The notes beneath the pieces were generated by a model that worked only from the letters and a program-made list of their open reading frames with translations, was not told where the DNA came from and did no database searches. From assembly GCA_011947345.1 (NCBI GenBank), contig JAAVTG010000023.1, positions 62,001 through 126,000 on the forward strand: a stretch of DNA of 64,000 nt, read 5' to 3'. The DNA comes from Phytophthora quininea. Taxonomy: Eukaryota; Oomycota; Peronosporomycetes; Peronosporales; Peronosporaceae. Shown here one piece after another: positions 10,392 to 20,032 of this stretch (position 1 is its first letter; the number at the start of each line of letters is the position of its first letter). Both the position numbers and the translations under genes were made by a program.

Positions 10392-12555
10392 TCAGCTCGA
10401 GGGTGTGCTGGAAGCTGCAGGGATTTCGCTGCTGGTTGCTATAGCTGTGGTAGCTGAGGCTTCCTCGTCGTCTTCTTTGGTCTCTTCTTCTTCAGTGCCA
10501 AATATTTTCTTGAGTTCTGCGGGGTTCCTCTCAGTTTCTTGCTGCTGGAGCGGCGGTAGAGCGTCAGCTTTCTTCTTGGCCTCCCGTTGATGCATCGAGT
10601 GGATCTGCAACCAACGCAACATTTCGGCGATAGCAAATACAGCATCAGAAGACCATTTATCCAAGCGTACAAGTCGCGTAAGACCGCCCACCTCGAAGAC
10701 GAGCTGGAAGAGCAAGTCAACTTCCAGTCCCATGGCAATCGTAAGCCCCTTTGCATGTTTTGCAGGGTTCAGCTCAACGGAAACCACTTGGATACCAAAC
10801 GAGGTCGTTTGGACGACGTTCACCACATCTTCAAACGAAATCGCTGTCGTTGAGGCGAACACTGGCACCATCGTTCGATAAATCAAGTTGCTGGGGCCAC
10901 ACAAGTGGGTAAAGCAGGAAAACATATTAGCAGATGAGAACAAACTTACCCATAGGTAACATGAAGAGTGACTGGAATGCCGTTCACCATGCAAGAAGCT
11001 TCGTAAAGCAGCACATTAGACCTGACGAACAACCATGGTAAGGTCCTCCGCTTTGGAAAGTTAGATAGCATTGTTTGTACCGATCGTTGGGAGTTGATGA
11101 CTTGAGGCTTGAGACTGTGGCTCCATCTCTACAAGGCACGAATAATGTTAATAGGATTCTCCTTCACGTCAATTACCGGGATGAGCTTACACTTCCAAGA
11201 TTGTCTGAATAGCCCGAGAGCGCAACGCTTGCACGGCCTCCACACGCGCGGTCACTTGCTGCTGCTTCTCTTCAATTTTGCTTTCAGCTTTGTCTCGCAG
11301 TCTTCCTTGCATTCCCGCCAAAGTTTTTGGACGAGCTCTGAAATAACTTCTCCATAAATCTTGTTAGTATTCTCTGGCGCTGTCTTTTCAGTCGATGGCG
11401 ATGCGTCCGAAGGATTTAGCGTCTGAGAGAAGTCTTCAGCTGGTTTCTTGTCTTCATTTTGCGCTGCTGCTTCGTCGGCAACTGAGAGCGCTTCAACACC
11501 AGTAGTGACCCCGTCGGATCCAGATTTTGTGTCTTTTCCTCCTGCTGACGAATCGTGAAGCGTAATGCCATATTTTTAAGCATCGGCTCTAACAGGCCGA
11601 TCAACAGAGCACACGCGAACTCTTGGTCGTACGCGTACGACTCTAGAGGGATGCACAGGTCTCTCATATTGGTTTTCATTTCACTGCAAACATCCACGTC
11701 AATTCAAACTGCCACCAAACCAATCAACAAAGCTACATTTTTCACCTGCTGAAGGCTCTCTTCAGGTCGGCAACGTATCCTCCATCAAGCTCCGCGTTCT
11801 CAACTGCATCAAAGTTTAACATTTTGTTAGCCCGTCCACCAACTCAGTTGCCGCACCACACCAGCTATACCTGAATCCATCGAGTTCTCTGGTGTGGACA
11901 TGTAGAGATGACTCAGCGACAAACATTGGCTCAACAGCGTCGCTTGGATCGCCCCCAGCAATTGATCCAACGTGTACGTCTGCGTCTGGTGCTCCGTTCC
12001 CGTCCACAGACTTTTACTTGTGGACATCATCCCTCCAAGCAGTTTGTTCTCGTCAGACACCAATGTGCAGATGTCCACCACCCTCAATTTGGATGGAGAT
12101 ACACCAATGTGCACGTATACATTGAGGTACGTAGCTGTATTGGCCATCCCATGGGCCACCGACTCCTGTGTCACTTTCTTGCGGAACAGCACCGAGTGCG
12201 AGTGCTCCTCGACCACCAGCAGGCCTTTACTGATGCAGACGGTGGCGATGAGCTCCTGGATGACTTCCCACGAGCGGTCGGGGCGGATCTGTACCTCCAG
12301 AATGGTCCACTGGCTCGGGTCCTTGTCCACAGGCAAGTGAGTCATCCATTGTGGCACTTGGCGCTTGTCTTCGGACGCCACGGCGGCGCGGATCTCCTGC
12401 GCGTCCAGGAAGTTGAAGTCCGGATGGTCCTTGACGGCGCTCTTGTCCTCCTGCTCCATCGGGTCCGCGTCCCGCGACGTCTTGCTCATGCCGAACTCTT
12501 CCTCCTCGTTCATGGCGTCCTGATCTTGATGTTCTGGAGCCACTTTATGGTACAT
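10392..12555 (-). CDS. Unrecognised conserved-looking multi-exon protein
   Basis: The start is MYHKVAPEHQDQDAM at 12555, or the internal methionine at about 12513 (MNEEEEFGMSKT). The first exon runs to 11871. A short exon follows at 11803-11746, then exons through 11697-11200, about 11135-11085, a short one near 11015-10954 and the last from about 10895. Splice phases agree throughout (for example TYG joined to NLIYRTMVPVF). The middle has a Lys/Glu-rich helical stretch (ELVQKLWRECKEDCETKLK), and the C-terminus ends in a Glu/Ala/Ser-rich low-complexity tail. Two frame changes, near 11525 and 11250, fit one missing A in A-runs. I do not recognise a family. No signal peptide or membrane span is evident, so it is probably cytosolic or nuclear. 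Confidence 0.6.
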
Positions 12556-12583
12556 TCAGGTAAGTACGACACAAGAAAAAGCG
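12556..12583. promoter_or_regulatory. Very short divergent intergenic gap
   Basis: Only 28 bp lie between the outermost start codons of two divergent genes; about 70 bp if the inner methionine is used for the minus-strand gene. Leaders and core promoters must overlap the coding sequence of the partner gene. Confidence 0.45.
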
Positions 12584-13040
12584 ATGGCGAAGATTGAGGA
12601 GCTGCCCGAAGCGAACACCGACGAGCGTTGGAAGGCCCAACGCCTCGCCCAGAAGCTTGATGGAGAGGTGCGCTAGCTGCAGACGATGTATTTTAGATTG
12701 TACTCACTGGCTGCGTACAGATTCAGCAGCTTAAAGTCGCGCTGAGCGAGCTGGACTCGGTGAAGCCCGACAAGGTGGGACGTACTCCATTTGCTATTGC
12801 GATTCTACTTACTAATGGACTGTGTACTTTGGCAGACGACGTACATGAAGAAGGCCAACGTGTTTTTCCTGGATCGGAGAGATATGATTGTCAAGAACAA
12901 GAAGAGTACGTCGATGGTCATTCAGCTTTCGTTACGGTGCTGCGGCGTGAATCTAACCTCCGCACTATGCAGATGAGCTCAAGGACAAGATAAAACAGCG
13001 CTACAATGTCGGATTGAAGCTGCGCCAGTCGGCTGCATGA
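12584..13040 (+). CDS. Small prefoldin-like protein resembling ASDURF
   Basis: Four exons (12584-12667, 12721-12774, 12836-12905, 12973-13040) join in phase to give 91 residues. The core reads ALSELDSVKPDKTTYMKKAN, then VFFLDRRDMIVKNKK and ELKDKIKQ: a helix, a short beta-hairpin with the FFL motif, and a second helix. This layout matches beta-type prefoldin-like subunits. In particular it resembles ASDURF, the human protein encoded upstream of ASNSD1, which has a comparable LK..R..Y....NIFFL.DR core and belongs to the PAQosome (R2TP/prefoldin-like) chaperone complex. The family link is my reading of this short pattern. All four junctions are clean and no frame change is needed. Confidence 0.6.
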
Positions 13041-13196
13041 AGCAGAACACCGTTAAGCAATTGACAATATTTTCTTTTGTCTTGTAGATGCATGGCCACT
13101 ATCATACAATACCTGTGCAATCAATGCGAAGCGAAAGAAATGCATTTGCGCAAAAGCCTTTCAATTGCGCTATCTACAGTTTCCTGGTTGTGCTCA

Positions 13197-14863
13197 TTAC
13201 CGCGTAAGCAACGTGTCGCTGGTGGAGGAGGCTCGATGACGAAGTCTGTGTCTCGTTGGCGAACTCGCCAGGCTCTTATGCACGGCTGAGAGAAACTTGG
13301 CGTCCACGTACGTCGTCACGAGGTCGTGTACTTGTTCTGCCAGCAGCTCTCGCTCCTTGCGGAGAACTTCAACTTGATCGGCATGCGCAGCGATGTTGAA
13401 GAGGAAGTAAACGTTCTCTGCGATGGAGCGACTCTCTTCCATCACCCGAATGTGCGAGTATAGCAGTATCGGTAATCCCACAGCCAAGACGTACGCATAC
13501 GCGGAGCCAAGGAAGTACCAGGTCGCCAGAATCAGCACCAACCAGTGCATAGGTATCAACACACTGCATACAAGATCAAAATACGTGAGCAACATGCCAA
13601 CCCACCAATGCCGACATTACTGACTTACCCAGCAGCAAAATCTTGAACATGGACTTGGACTCTACAAACCCAGCGAGCGTGTTCAGTTTCGTACCTGCTC
13701 GACAGGACAACACAAGCAAAAGTATAAGTTTTACGAAATTCGATCACGCACAGCAAGCGACTTACCGATGAAGTAGTATGGAAGACTGAGCAACAGTCCG
13801 GGGGTCGCTAGAGGCAAAAGCACCAAGAGATAGAGGATTCTCTCCAAGAACAACTGCACCAGCGACTGATCTTTCGGCACAGGAAGATTCACTTCTTGGT
13901 CTTTGAGACGCAATCGGGCGAGTTCATCCTTGTACCGCAGCACCTTTTCTCGGATCGCAGCAACTTGTTTCTTCTGCTCTTCGTCGCGGGGTTCCTTCTC
14001 CAGCATGTTGATAATGTACTGCGTCAAACGGACCTCCTTGTTCGCGTCAATCTGCCCCGGGGTGTTCAAGTACAGGCGGCGCATCATACGCGCCGCATCG
14101 ATCGTCGAGAAGTCGGACGCATTCAAAGTCACATCGTGCATCCGCTGCTCGAGCTCGAGGGTCAGTCGCTTGACCTCGTTCCGCTCGTCCTTTTGGAAGA
14201 CGTCACTCGACACCATCTCAGGAGTGATCAACATGGGTGGACCGAACTCCAGAGTCATTTGACTGCGGAAGTGATCTTTGTTGAAGTAGTTGAGACCCAG
14301 CGGGATGATTGGGATCGGCTGGTCGTAGTGCTTGGCAAAACCCGTAGCGACACGCACCACACCAGTACGCAGCGATAGCATCTTGGGCGCTGTGTACGAC
14401 GTCCCCTCTGGGAACAGCACCATCACATTGCCGCCAGCCAGGACGTCCCACGTGTGCTCGAACATCTCCCGGTTGGCCTTCTCCATCTCCTCGGGCGTCT
14501 TGTCCGAGTCCACATCTGCCAGGCTGGCCTCTTTGCGTCGAGGTCGATACACTGGCACCGCGCCGAACTTTTGAGGATGAATCCGGCAATGGGGTTGCTA
14601 AACAGCGAGCCTTTGGCCCAGACGTAGGGGTTGCGGCCGTGCGTGGCCGCCTCGGAGAGCACCAGGACGGCGTCCACCAGCATGTTGGGGTGATTGGGGC
14701 ACAGGATCACGGGGCCTTCGCGTGGGAAGTTGTTGAGTCCGTAGACGACGATCTTGCGGAAGTACGTGTGCAGAAGCAGCCGCATGAAGCGCGCCACGAT
14801 GGCGTAGCCCTGCGTCAGCAGCACGGCCAGGAAAAGCGCCAGCCACAGCAGCGTCAACAGCAT
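13197..14863 (-). CDS. Glycerol-3-phosphate / DHAP acyltransferase, fungal GPT2/SCT1 type
   Basis: This enzyme class makes the first acylation in glycerolipid synthesis at the ER. The start is MLLTLLWLALFLAVLLTQGY (14863), a membrane anchor. Acyltransferase block I is NHPNMLVDAVLVLSEAA, with the catalytic His and Asp. Block III is VLFPEGTSYTAPKML and a block IV-like PIIPLGLNYF follows. A long charged helical region precedes two hydrophobic segments (LERILYLLVLLPLATPGLLL and LVLILATWYFLGSAYAYVLA). Introns are near 13766-13700 and 13630-13562; each joins in phase. The frame changes at about 14570 between GFILK and FGAVPVYRPRR, fitting one missing A in an A-run. The long middle and C-terminal membrane region match SCT1/GPT2-like rather than plastid or bacterial PlsB enzymes. 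Confidence 0.88.
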
Positions 14864-16304
14864 CGCTGGGTCGGGAGAAGCGAGAATGAAGGCGCTGAGA
14901 TATGCCGCAAGGCACCGGAGACCAAGTGCTGATGACGCTGGCGCTTGCAGTTGCCGGCGTCAAACAGTAGGAACCTGTGATAGAGCTTGCGATATGCTTA
15001 AAGACAAGACCCACGTTAATGAGTACCGGTATGCTAGATGATGGAGCCCGCTGAAGGCGATGAGGTGTCGTCATTTTCCGACTTGTTGGACAGGCAACGC
15101 TCGACTCGACGACCCCAAAAATTGCTGTTCGTTCTGACTCCGTGGCAAAAATGAGCCCGCTCGCTGCAGTGCGCGCCTTGCTGGAGGAACTTGTTCAAGC
15201 AGCGAATACTGTCGGCGATAAGTTGTCAACATCGCCCGCAAACCTTCTGTTCGAGCTCAAGAATATGGTTGTTTCCCCCGCAAAGTGTACCGCATTGCCG
15301 GTGCCGGTGTCGAAAGCATCTTCATGAGCACAGGCATCTTGTACTTTTTCGCTGTCACGTTGAGTGAGGGCGGACCATGACGATGCGCGCAACGTCGCCG
15401 CTAAATGCACGACGGGAAACCCGCAGCAAGGGTGCTGTCAATTTACTGAGCAGCTCTCCGCACTTGCTGTACTGTCCTCGAAAAGAAAGTCTTATGATCC
15501 AAGCTCGGCTGTTGCAACTTTCTGGGCTGCGCTCGGTGTTCTGTTTTGGCCTTCGCACACGTGCGAGTCCGAAAGTATTCCCTATACAACACGGTGGGAC
15601 CGCCGTGCTTGGGCCGCCGCCGAAACCTCCTTCATGCGCTCGTACCGACGAGTCAAAGCGCAGACTCGATCTTGGTGTCGCGGTTGATCTTCGCCGCTGG
15701 GATTCTCATCCGTTCACCTCTTGAAGACGTGCGTCTCCCAGCTGCAGTTCTCGGTGTCCTAGGCCGCTAACCACGGAAAAATACTGATCCCGCTGGAGCT
15801 GATAGCATTGGAGCCCACGCACGTTTGGGCATCCTGCAACCAGTTTCAGAACACAGTAACGTGCATGCTTTGCCGCGCCGGTCTTCGCCGCCGCGATACT
15901 AACGATGACAGCACCGGCAACTCGATGGCAGACTCGGTCTCGACGCGCGGACATGCGTTGCGGGAGACCGAAACCCACAGCGCTGGGGCCACAGCGGCGG
16001 TCTCCATCGGGTCACTCGAAACCCCATTCGGCGCGGCTTTCGTGGCCGGTGTCGGTGTAACACTGGCGTGGGCGCGCAAACGGGCCAACGATATGCGACT
16101 CGCGATCGCCGCGCCGCAAATCCAGAGCATGGAGGACGCCCAGTTCGGCATCTTCCCATAGCCAACCACCACGCCGACGGCGTACACAGCTTGCAGTTGC
16201 TATCGGCACGTTGCGCCATACGCGGCAGTACGCCATTACCCTCCGCGAATACTCTGGACAGACGCAGCACAACAGGAGCGCAGTAGGACGGACCCCCAGC
16301 GACC
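14864..16304. other. No assignable gene; fragments of a possible small membrane protein
   Basis: On the plus strand, 15148-15327 encodes a plausible helix (AVRALLEELVQAANTVGDKL). Near 15290 another frame gives RIAGAGVESIFMSTGILYFF. Later fragments include SSAVATFWAALGVLFWP (about 15500) and LIFAAGILIRSPLEDVRLPA (15690-15770). A last open frame (15808-16161) has FGAAFVAGVGVTLAWARKRA. Together they could be one broken multi-pass membrane protein, but the frames cannot be joined convincingly, so no gene is called. Confidence 0.3.
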
Positions 16305-17264
16305 ATGAGCATCTTCGAGAGCGGTGTCCAGGTCTTCATCCCGGCGGCGCTAAACCGCCCCACGCACACGCTCTACAGCATCTGCATGTTGGTGCAGCCC
16401 ACCAACCAGGAGTGGACAGTCAACCGCCGCTATTCGCAGTTCCTGCAGCTGCGCAAGGACATCCAGCACAAGCTCGCGGCGCGCAGCGTCACGTGTGCCA
16501 ACTGCGCCAGCTTCAGCCGCGGCATCGCCAAGTTCCGCTTCCCGGGCAAGTCGCTGCTGCGGACCAACTCGGTGGTGCGCCACCGCGTCACGGCGCTGCA
16601 GGACTTCCTCAAGCTGCTGGTGGAGCGCACCTACAACGATCTACCCAAGTGCAGCATCTGCGGTGACGAGGTCAAGGACATGATGCGCCCATTCCTCATC
16701 CGCGGCGCGCAGCCGCTCAACGGATCCATCATCTCCAAGATCAACAAGTCGCTGTCGTTGGCGTCGTACGCCGTGGTGGACAACCCGGTGCTCCCCGTGC
16801 CGGAGCCGGCGCCGCCCATTTCGCCGTCGTTCGCGAGCAGCAGCACCAGGGAGCTCTTTAGCTCAAGCAAAGCGTCGGGCAAGCCCATATTCACACATAG
16901 TCAGGTTTCGGGAGGCAAGTCCATCTTCTCGCGGAGTAAGGTGATGCTGAGCACGCGCTCGGACGACGCGTCGACACAGCCCAACGAGTCGGAAGACCCG
17001 CTGCGAGACTACTCGGACAGCGACGAGGACTACGCTAAGAAGTACAGCGACCAACGATGCTACGACGAAGGCGTTCCGTTAGAAGAAGCGATGAAGCAAG
17101 TGGTGGTCCCGAAAGGAGTCCGACTCACGTGCGAGGAAGTCGTTGTTCGCCTCACGTCCATGTGGGCAGCCTACGACCTGGATGAAGCGCTTTCATCTTT
17201 GCCGCCCGAGCGGCTATCGCAGCAGATATCCTTCTCCATCGACGAGAAGGAGTATGCGTTCTAA
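16305..17264 (+). CDS. PX-domain protein with zinc-ribbon-like insert
   Basis: A single intact frame of 319 residues. The PX domain occupies residues 1 to ~150. It has the first-strand region VQVFIPAALN, a YSICMLV strand, the phosphoinositide-contacting RRYSQFLQLRKDI (the RRYSxF signature), a helix and the closing RVTALQDFLKLLVERTY. Two Cys pairs (CANC near residue 64 and CSIC near 125) flank the PX core and could bind zinc together; that is inference. Residues ~150-250 are Ser/Pro-rich and disordered, followed by an acidic patch (YSDSDEDYAKKYSD) and a helical C-terminus. It is probably an endosomal adaptor or sorting protein. Unlike most neighbours it needs no frame correction. Confidence 0.88.
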   Translation: MSIFESGVQVFIPAALNRPTHTLYSICMLVQPTNQEWTVNRRYSQFLQLRKDIQHKLAARSVTCANCASFSRGIAKFRFPGKSLLRTNSVVRHRVTALQDFLKLLVERTYNDLPKCSICGDEVKDMMRPFLIRGAQPLNGSIISKINKSLSLASYAVVDNPVLPVPEPAPPISPSFASSSTRELFSSSKASGKPIFTHSQVSGGKSIFSRSKVMLSTRSDDASTQPNESEDPLRDYSDSDEDYAKKYSDQRCYDEGVPLEEAMKQVVVPKGVRLTCEEVVVRLTSMWAAYDLDEALSSLPPERLSQQISFSIDEKEYAF

Positions 17265-17536
17265 GCGTGCTGTCGCCGTGCAATTTTGCTTAACAAGCCC
17301 CGTGGGGAACCTGCTAGTCGGCCATGAAGCCGCATCGCCCCGTCGGGCAGGGCGTTGTGCATAATAAGTATGAAGCAGTCAGTATAATATCAGAGCCACG
17401 AGAAATGTGCGCTCTCATCCATCCTTTGGTTCTTCGCGTTTTGGTTTGATTCCGAGGAAACGCATTGGTCGTAGTGACTCACTTTTCGTGCACATTTTGG
17501 AGGCTTTACTATCCTCACCCGTATCTTCATGAGGAT

Positions 17537-19406
17537 CTATAACTTCTCTGGGTCGGCAATGCCAGTGGCGACCACGGAAACTCGGAGTTTGCCGCCGAGA
17601 GAGTCGTCGAAAGTAGACCCAAAGATAATATTCGCGTGTGGGTCTTCCAGCTCTCGCGTCACGCGTTCCGCCGCCTCATCGACCTCAAACAGCGTTAGGT
17701 CCGAGCCGCCCGTGATGTTGACAATCATACCCTTAGCATCCTGCGCAACATGGAGAGAAGACGACGCCATTAGCATAGCGCGTTCACATAGCGTTTAACG
17801 TGTGAAGGCATCATACCTTGATCGAGATATCACCCAGAAGAGGGTTCGCCAGCGCATCTTCAGCAGCTCGCAAAGCCCTGACCAGCATCACAACCAACGC
17901 GATGGTCAGCTCACCGTACCTGCGCAGCATCAAAGAAGTCCAACGAACCGGTTCTCGCCATCAGCCTCTCCACTCCCCATCATAGCATTTCCCATGTTTT
18001 GCATCACCTGCAACAACACAACCTCAGCAACATTGCTCTGGAAATCCACGCAATTGTGGAGACATCCGTACCGATTGAACATCAGCGAAGTCGAGATTAA
18101 TGAGTCCAGGCATAACCATAAGATCGGAGATGTTCTTGACACCGTCAAGAAGCACATTGTCCGCCATCCTAGAGTGTCAACAGGTGAGTACATCCAACAA
18201 ACACAAAGCAGTGCCACACAACCGACCTGAAAGCGTCCATCAGCGAAGTGCGCTCGGTCGACATGTTGAACAGATTCTGGTTCGGGATGACGAGCATTGT
18301 GTCCACGCTTTCCTTTAACTCAGCAAGACCTTGTGCTGCAAGCTTTGCACGATTGCTTCCTTCAAACCGGAATGGCTAACGATAAGGTTACATTAGTTTC
18401 CCTGCGTGCTAGTGCTCAACAACAGGAAAATATAACCATACCTTCGTGACGACAGCCACAGTGAGAATGCCCGCATCAAGCGCGGCTTGAGCGATGACAG
18501 GTGCAGCACCCGTGCCAGTACCTCCGCCCATGCCTGCGGTAACAAACATCTACATCGACGGACAAAAGCATCGTGAATAATCCAGCACCCCAGTTTTTTC
18601 TTGCGACTCGATAGGACTTGAGCAACGCACCATATTTGCACCTTGCACGCGGTCTAAAATCTCGTCAATCGCTGACTCTGCTGCTTCGCGACTGAAGCAA
18701 CATTTGGAAAGGGCTAAGTTATCACCACCACGAATGAACAACGTCGCTAATAAGTAGACGCACCCAACTTCCGGGTTGGCGCCACACCCCAGTCCTCCTG
18801 TGAGATCAGGTCCCATCTGTACGCGGTTCTCCGTCAGCGTCGTCCGCAGGTGCTGCGCGTCCGTGTTGCACACCATGAACTCCACGCCTTGCAGGCCCCG
18901 CGCGATCATGTTGTTGACTACATATCGAAAGCACAACGTTATCAGCATCCAAGCTCAGTCTGGCCGCTTCTCTTACAGTCATAAACTAACCTGCGTTGCC
19001 TCCAGCTCCTCCAACTCCGACCACCACGATCTTCGGCGCGAAGCCGAGAGATCCGTCACAGGGTGTTCCTGAGTCAGCCAGAGCGGCTGCGTGGAGCTCA
19101 TGGCAGGCGGTACGAGCTTCTTCTCCACTACAGGAGGAGGAACATCGCTCACATCCACAGGAGACGTCGGCCCGTCCATTGAAACTACCGGTGCTTCGTC
19201 CTCGTCCTTCCGGGACTTCTTAAAGCCCTGTAACAATCACCGATACCTTATTAGGAGCCGTATCCGCAATTCCCCAGTCAATACAAGTGCCATACCATGC
19301 GCAACGCCGCAGCCGCTGCATCTGTGGCTTCTGTGGAGAAGGCGAAGCGGTGGGAAGACACGCGGAAGCCCTGGCGGACACGCCGCAGCAGGTGGGTCAT
19401 CACCAT
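17537..19406 (-). CDS. ftsZ: Mitochondrial FtsZ
   Basis: FtsZ is the bacterial tubulin-like GTPase that forms the division ring; oomycetes and some other protists keep an alpha-proteobacterial copy for mitochondrial division. Exon 1 starts [19 protein letters not shown], a basic, Ser-rich presequence free of acidic residues, and splices in phase to [12 protein letters not shown]. The GTPase core begins [14 protein letters not shown], followed by [14 protein letters not shown], the tubulin/FtsZ signature [20 protein letters not shown] (about 18531-18500), and [20 protein letters not shown]. The C-terminal domain ends at [13 protein letters not shown]; no long C-terminal tail or conserved FtsA-binding peptide is visible. 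Several introns interrupt it. The frame changes near 19045, upstream of the GTPase core, fitting one missing C. Confidence 0.93.
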
Positions 19407-19466
19407 GGGGACTCGACGCCACAAAATGTGCTAATAAGGCTGTTTGGGGGTTGTCTATTTGATAGG

Positions 19467-19945
19467 TTAGCGATTGGCGTCGACGTTGGCCTTGATGTAG
19501 AGCAGCACTTCTGCCTCGGAGAGATCCAGCTGGATGCCGTAATTACGATCTACAAACGCGCTGAAGGCGTCGACGTCCGAGCACAAGAGGCGACCGGTGT
19601 CAGTCCAGATCACCACGTCGCTAATCACGAGGTTGGAGGACATTGGCAAGTTGAAGCTGACGACCAATCAGCGCCACGTCAGCAAAAAGGCAACATGCGC
19701 AACCAATTGTTGATAACTCACCCATACACGCGCATGAGTTCGGCCGCGTCGGACGTCCACCGGTTGCCCTTGGAGGGCAGCTTGGTCGCTTGACAGTCTG
19801 GAAGTGTGGTTGCCAGAATGTCTGCGGAATTAAAGTTAGAGAAGCAAACAACACCGCACAGAAAACCAAACCACGCACCGAGTAGGCGATCGCAGATGGC
19901 GTACTCTTCACTGCTCACCCGACCAGCAAGCGTGTAGTGCACCAT
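19467..19945 (-). CDS. Short protein resembling the N-terminal domain of malate dehydrogenase 1B
   Basis: Three exons join in phase to about 120 residues. It starts MVHYTLAGRVSSEEYAICDR, continues DILATTLPDCQATKLPSKGN and ends in LDLSEAEVLLYIKANVDANR. The opening matches in pattern the N-terminal thioredoxin-fold-like domain of animal MDH1B (which begins with a FVLAGR..C.YY motif). Here the first cysteine position is not conserved and there is no dehydrogenase domain after it. The gene stops 61 bp downstream of the FtsZ start on the same strand. Function unknown. It may be a stand-alone version of this domain, or the following dehydrogenase may have been lost. Confidence 0.52.
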
Positions 19946-20032
19946 CTTCACAGACGAATGATGAGTGAAGCACCAGAAAGAACAGCATGGCAAAGTTACT
20001 CAGAATAGACAGCGAGGTCTCAGTTCTTATCA

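Noticed and set aside
11908..12597. 229-residue plus-strand open frame
   Set aside because: Antisense to the first exon of the unrecognised minus-strand gene, with repetitive His/Arg composition. The minus-strand frame has consistent splice junctions.
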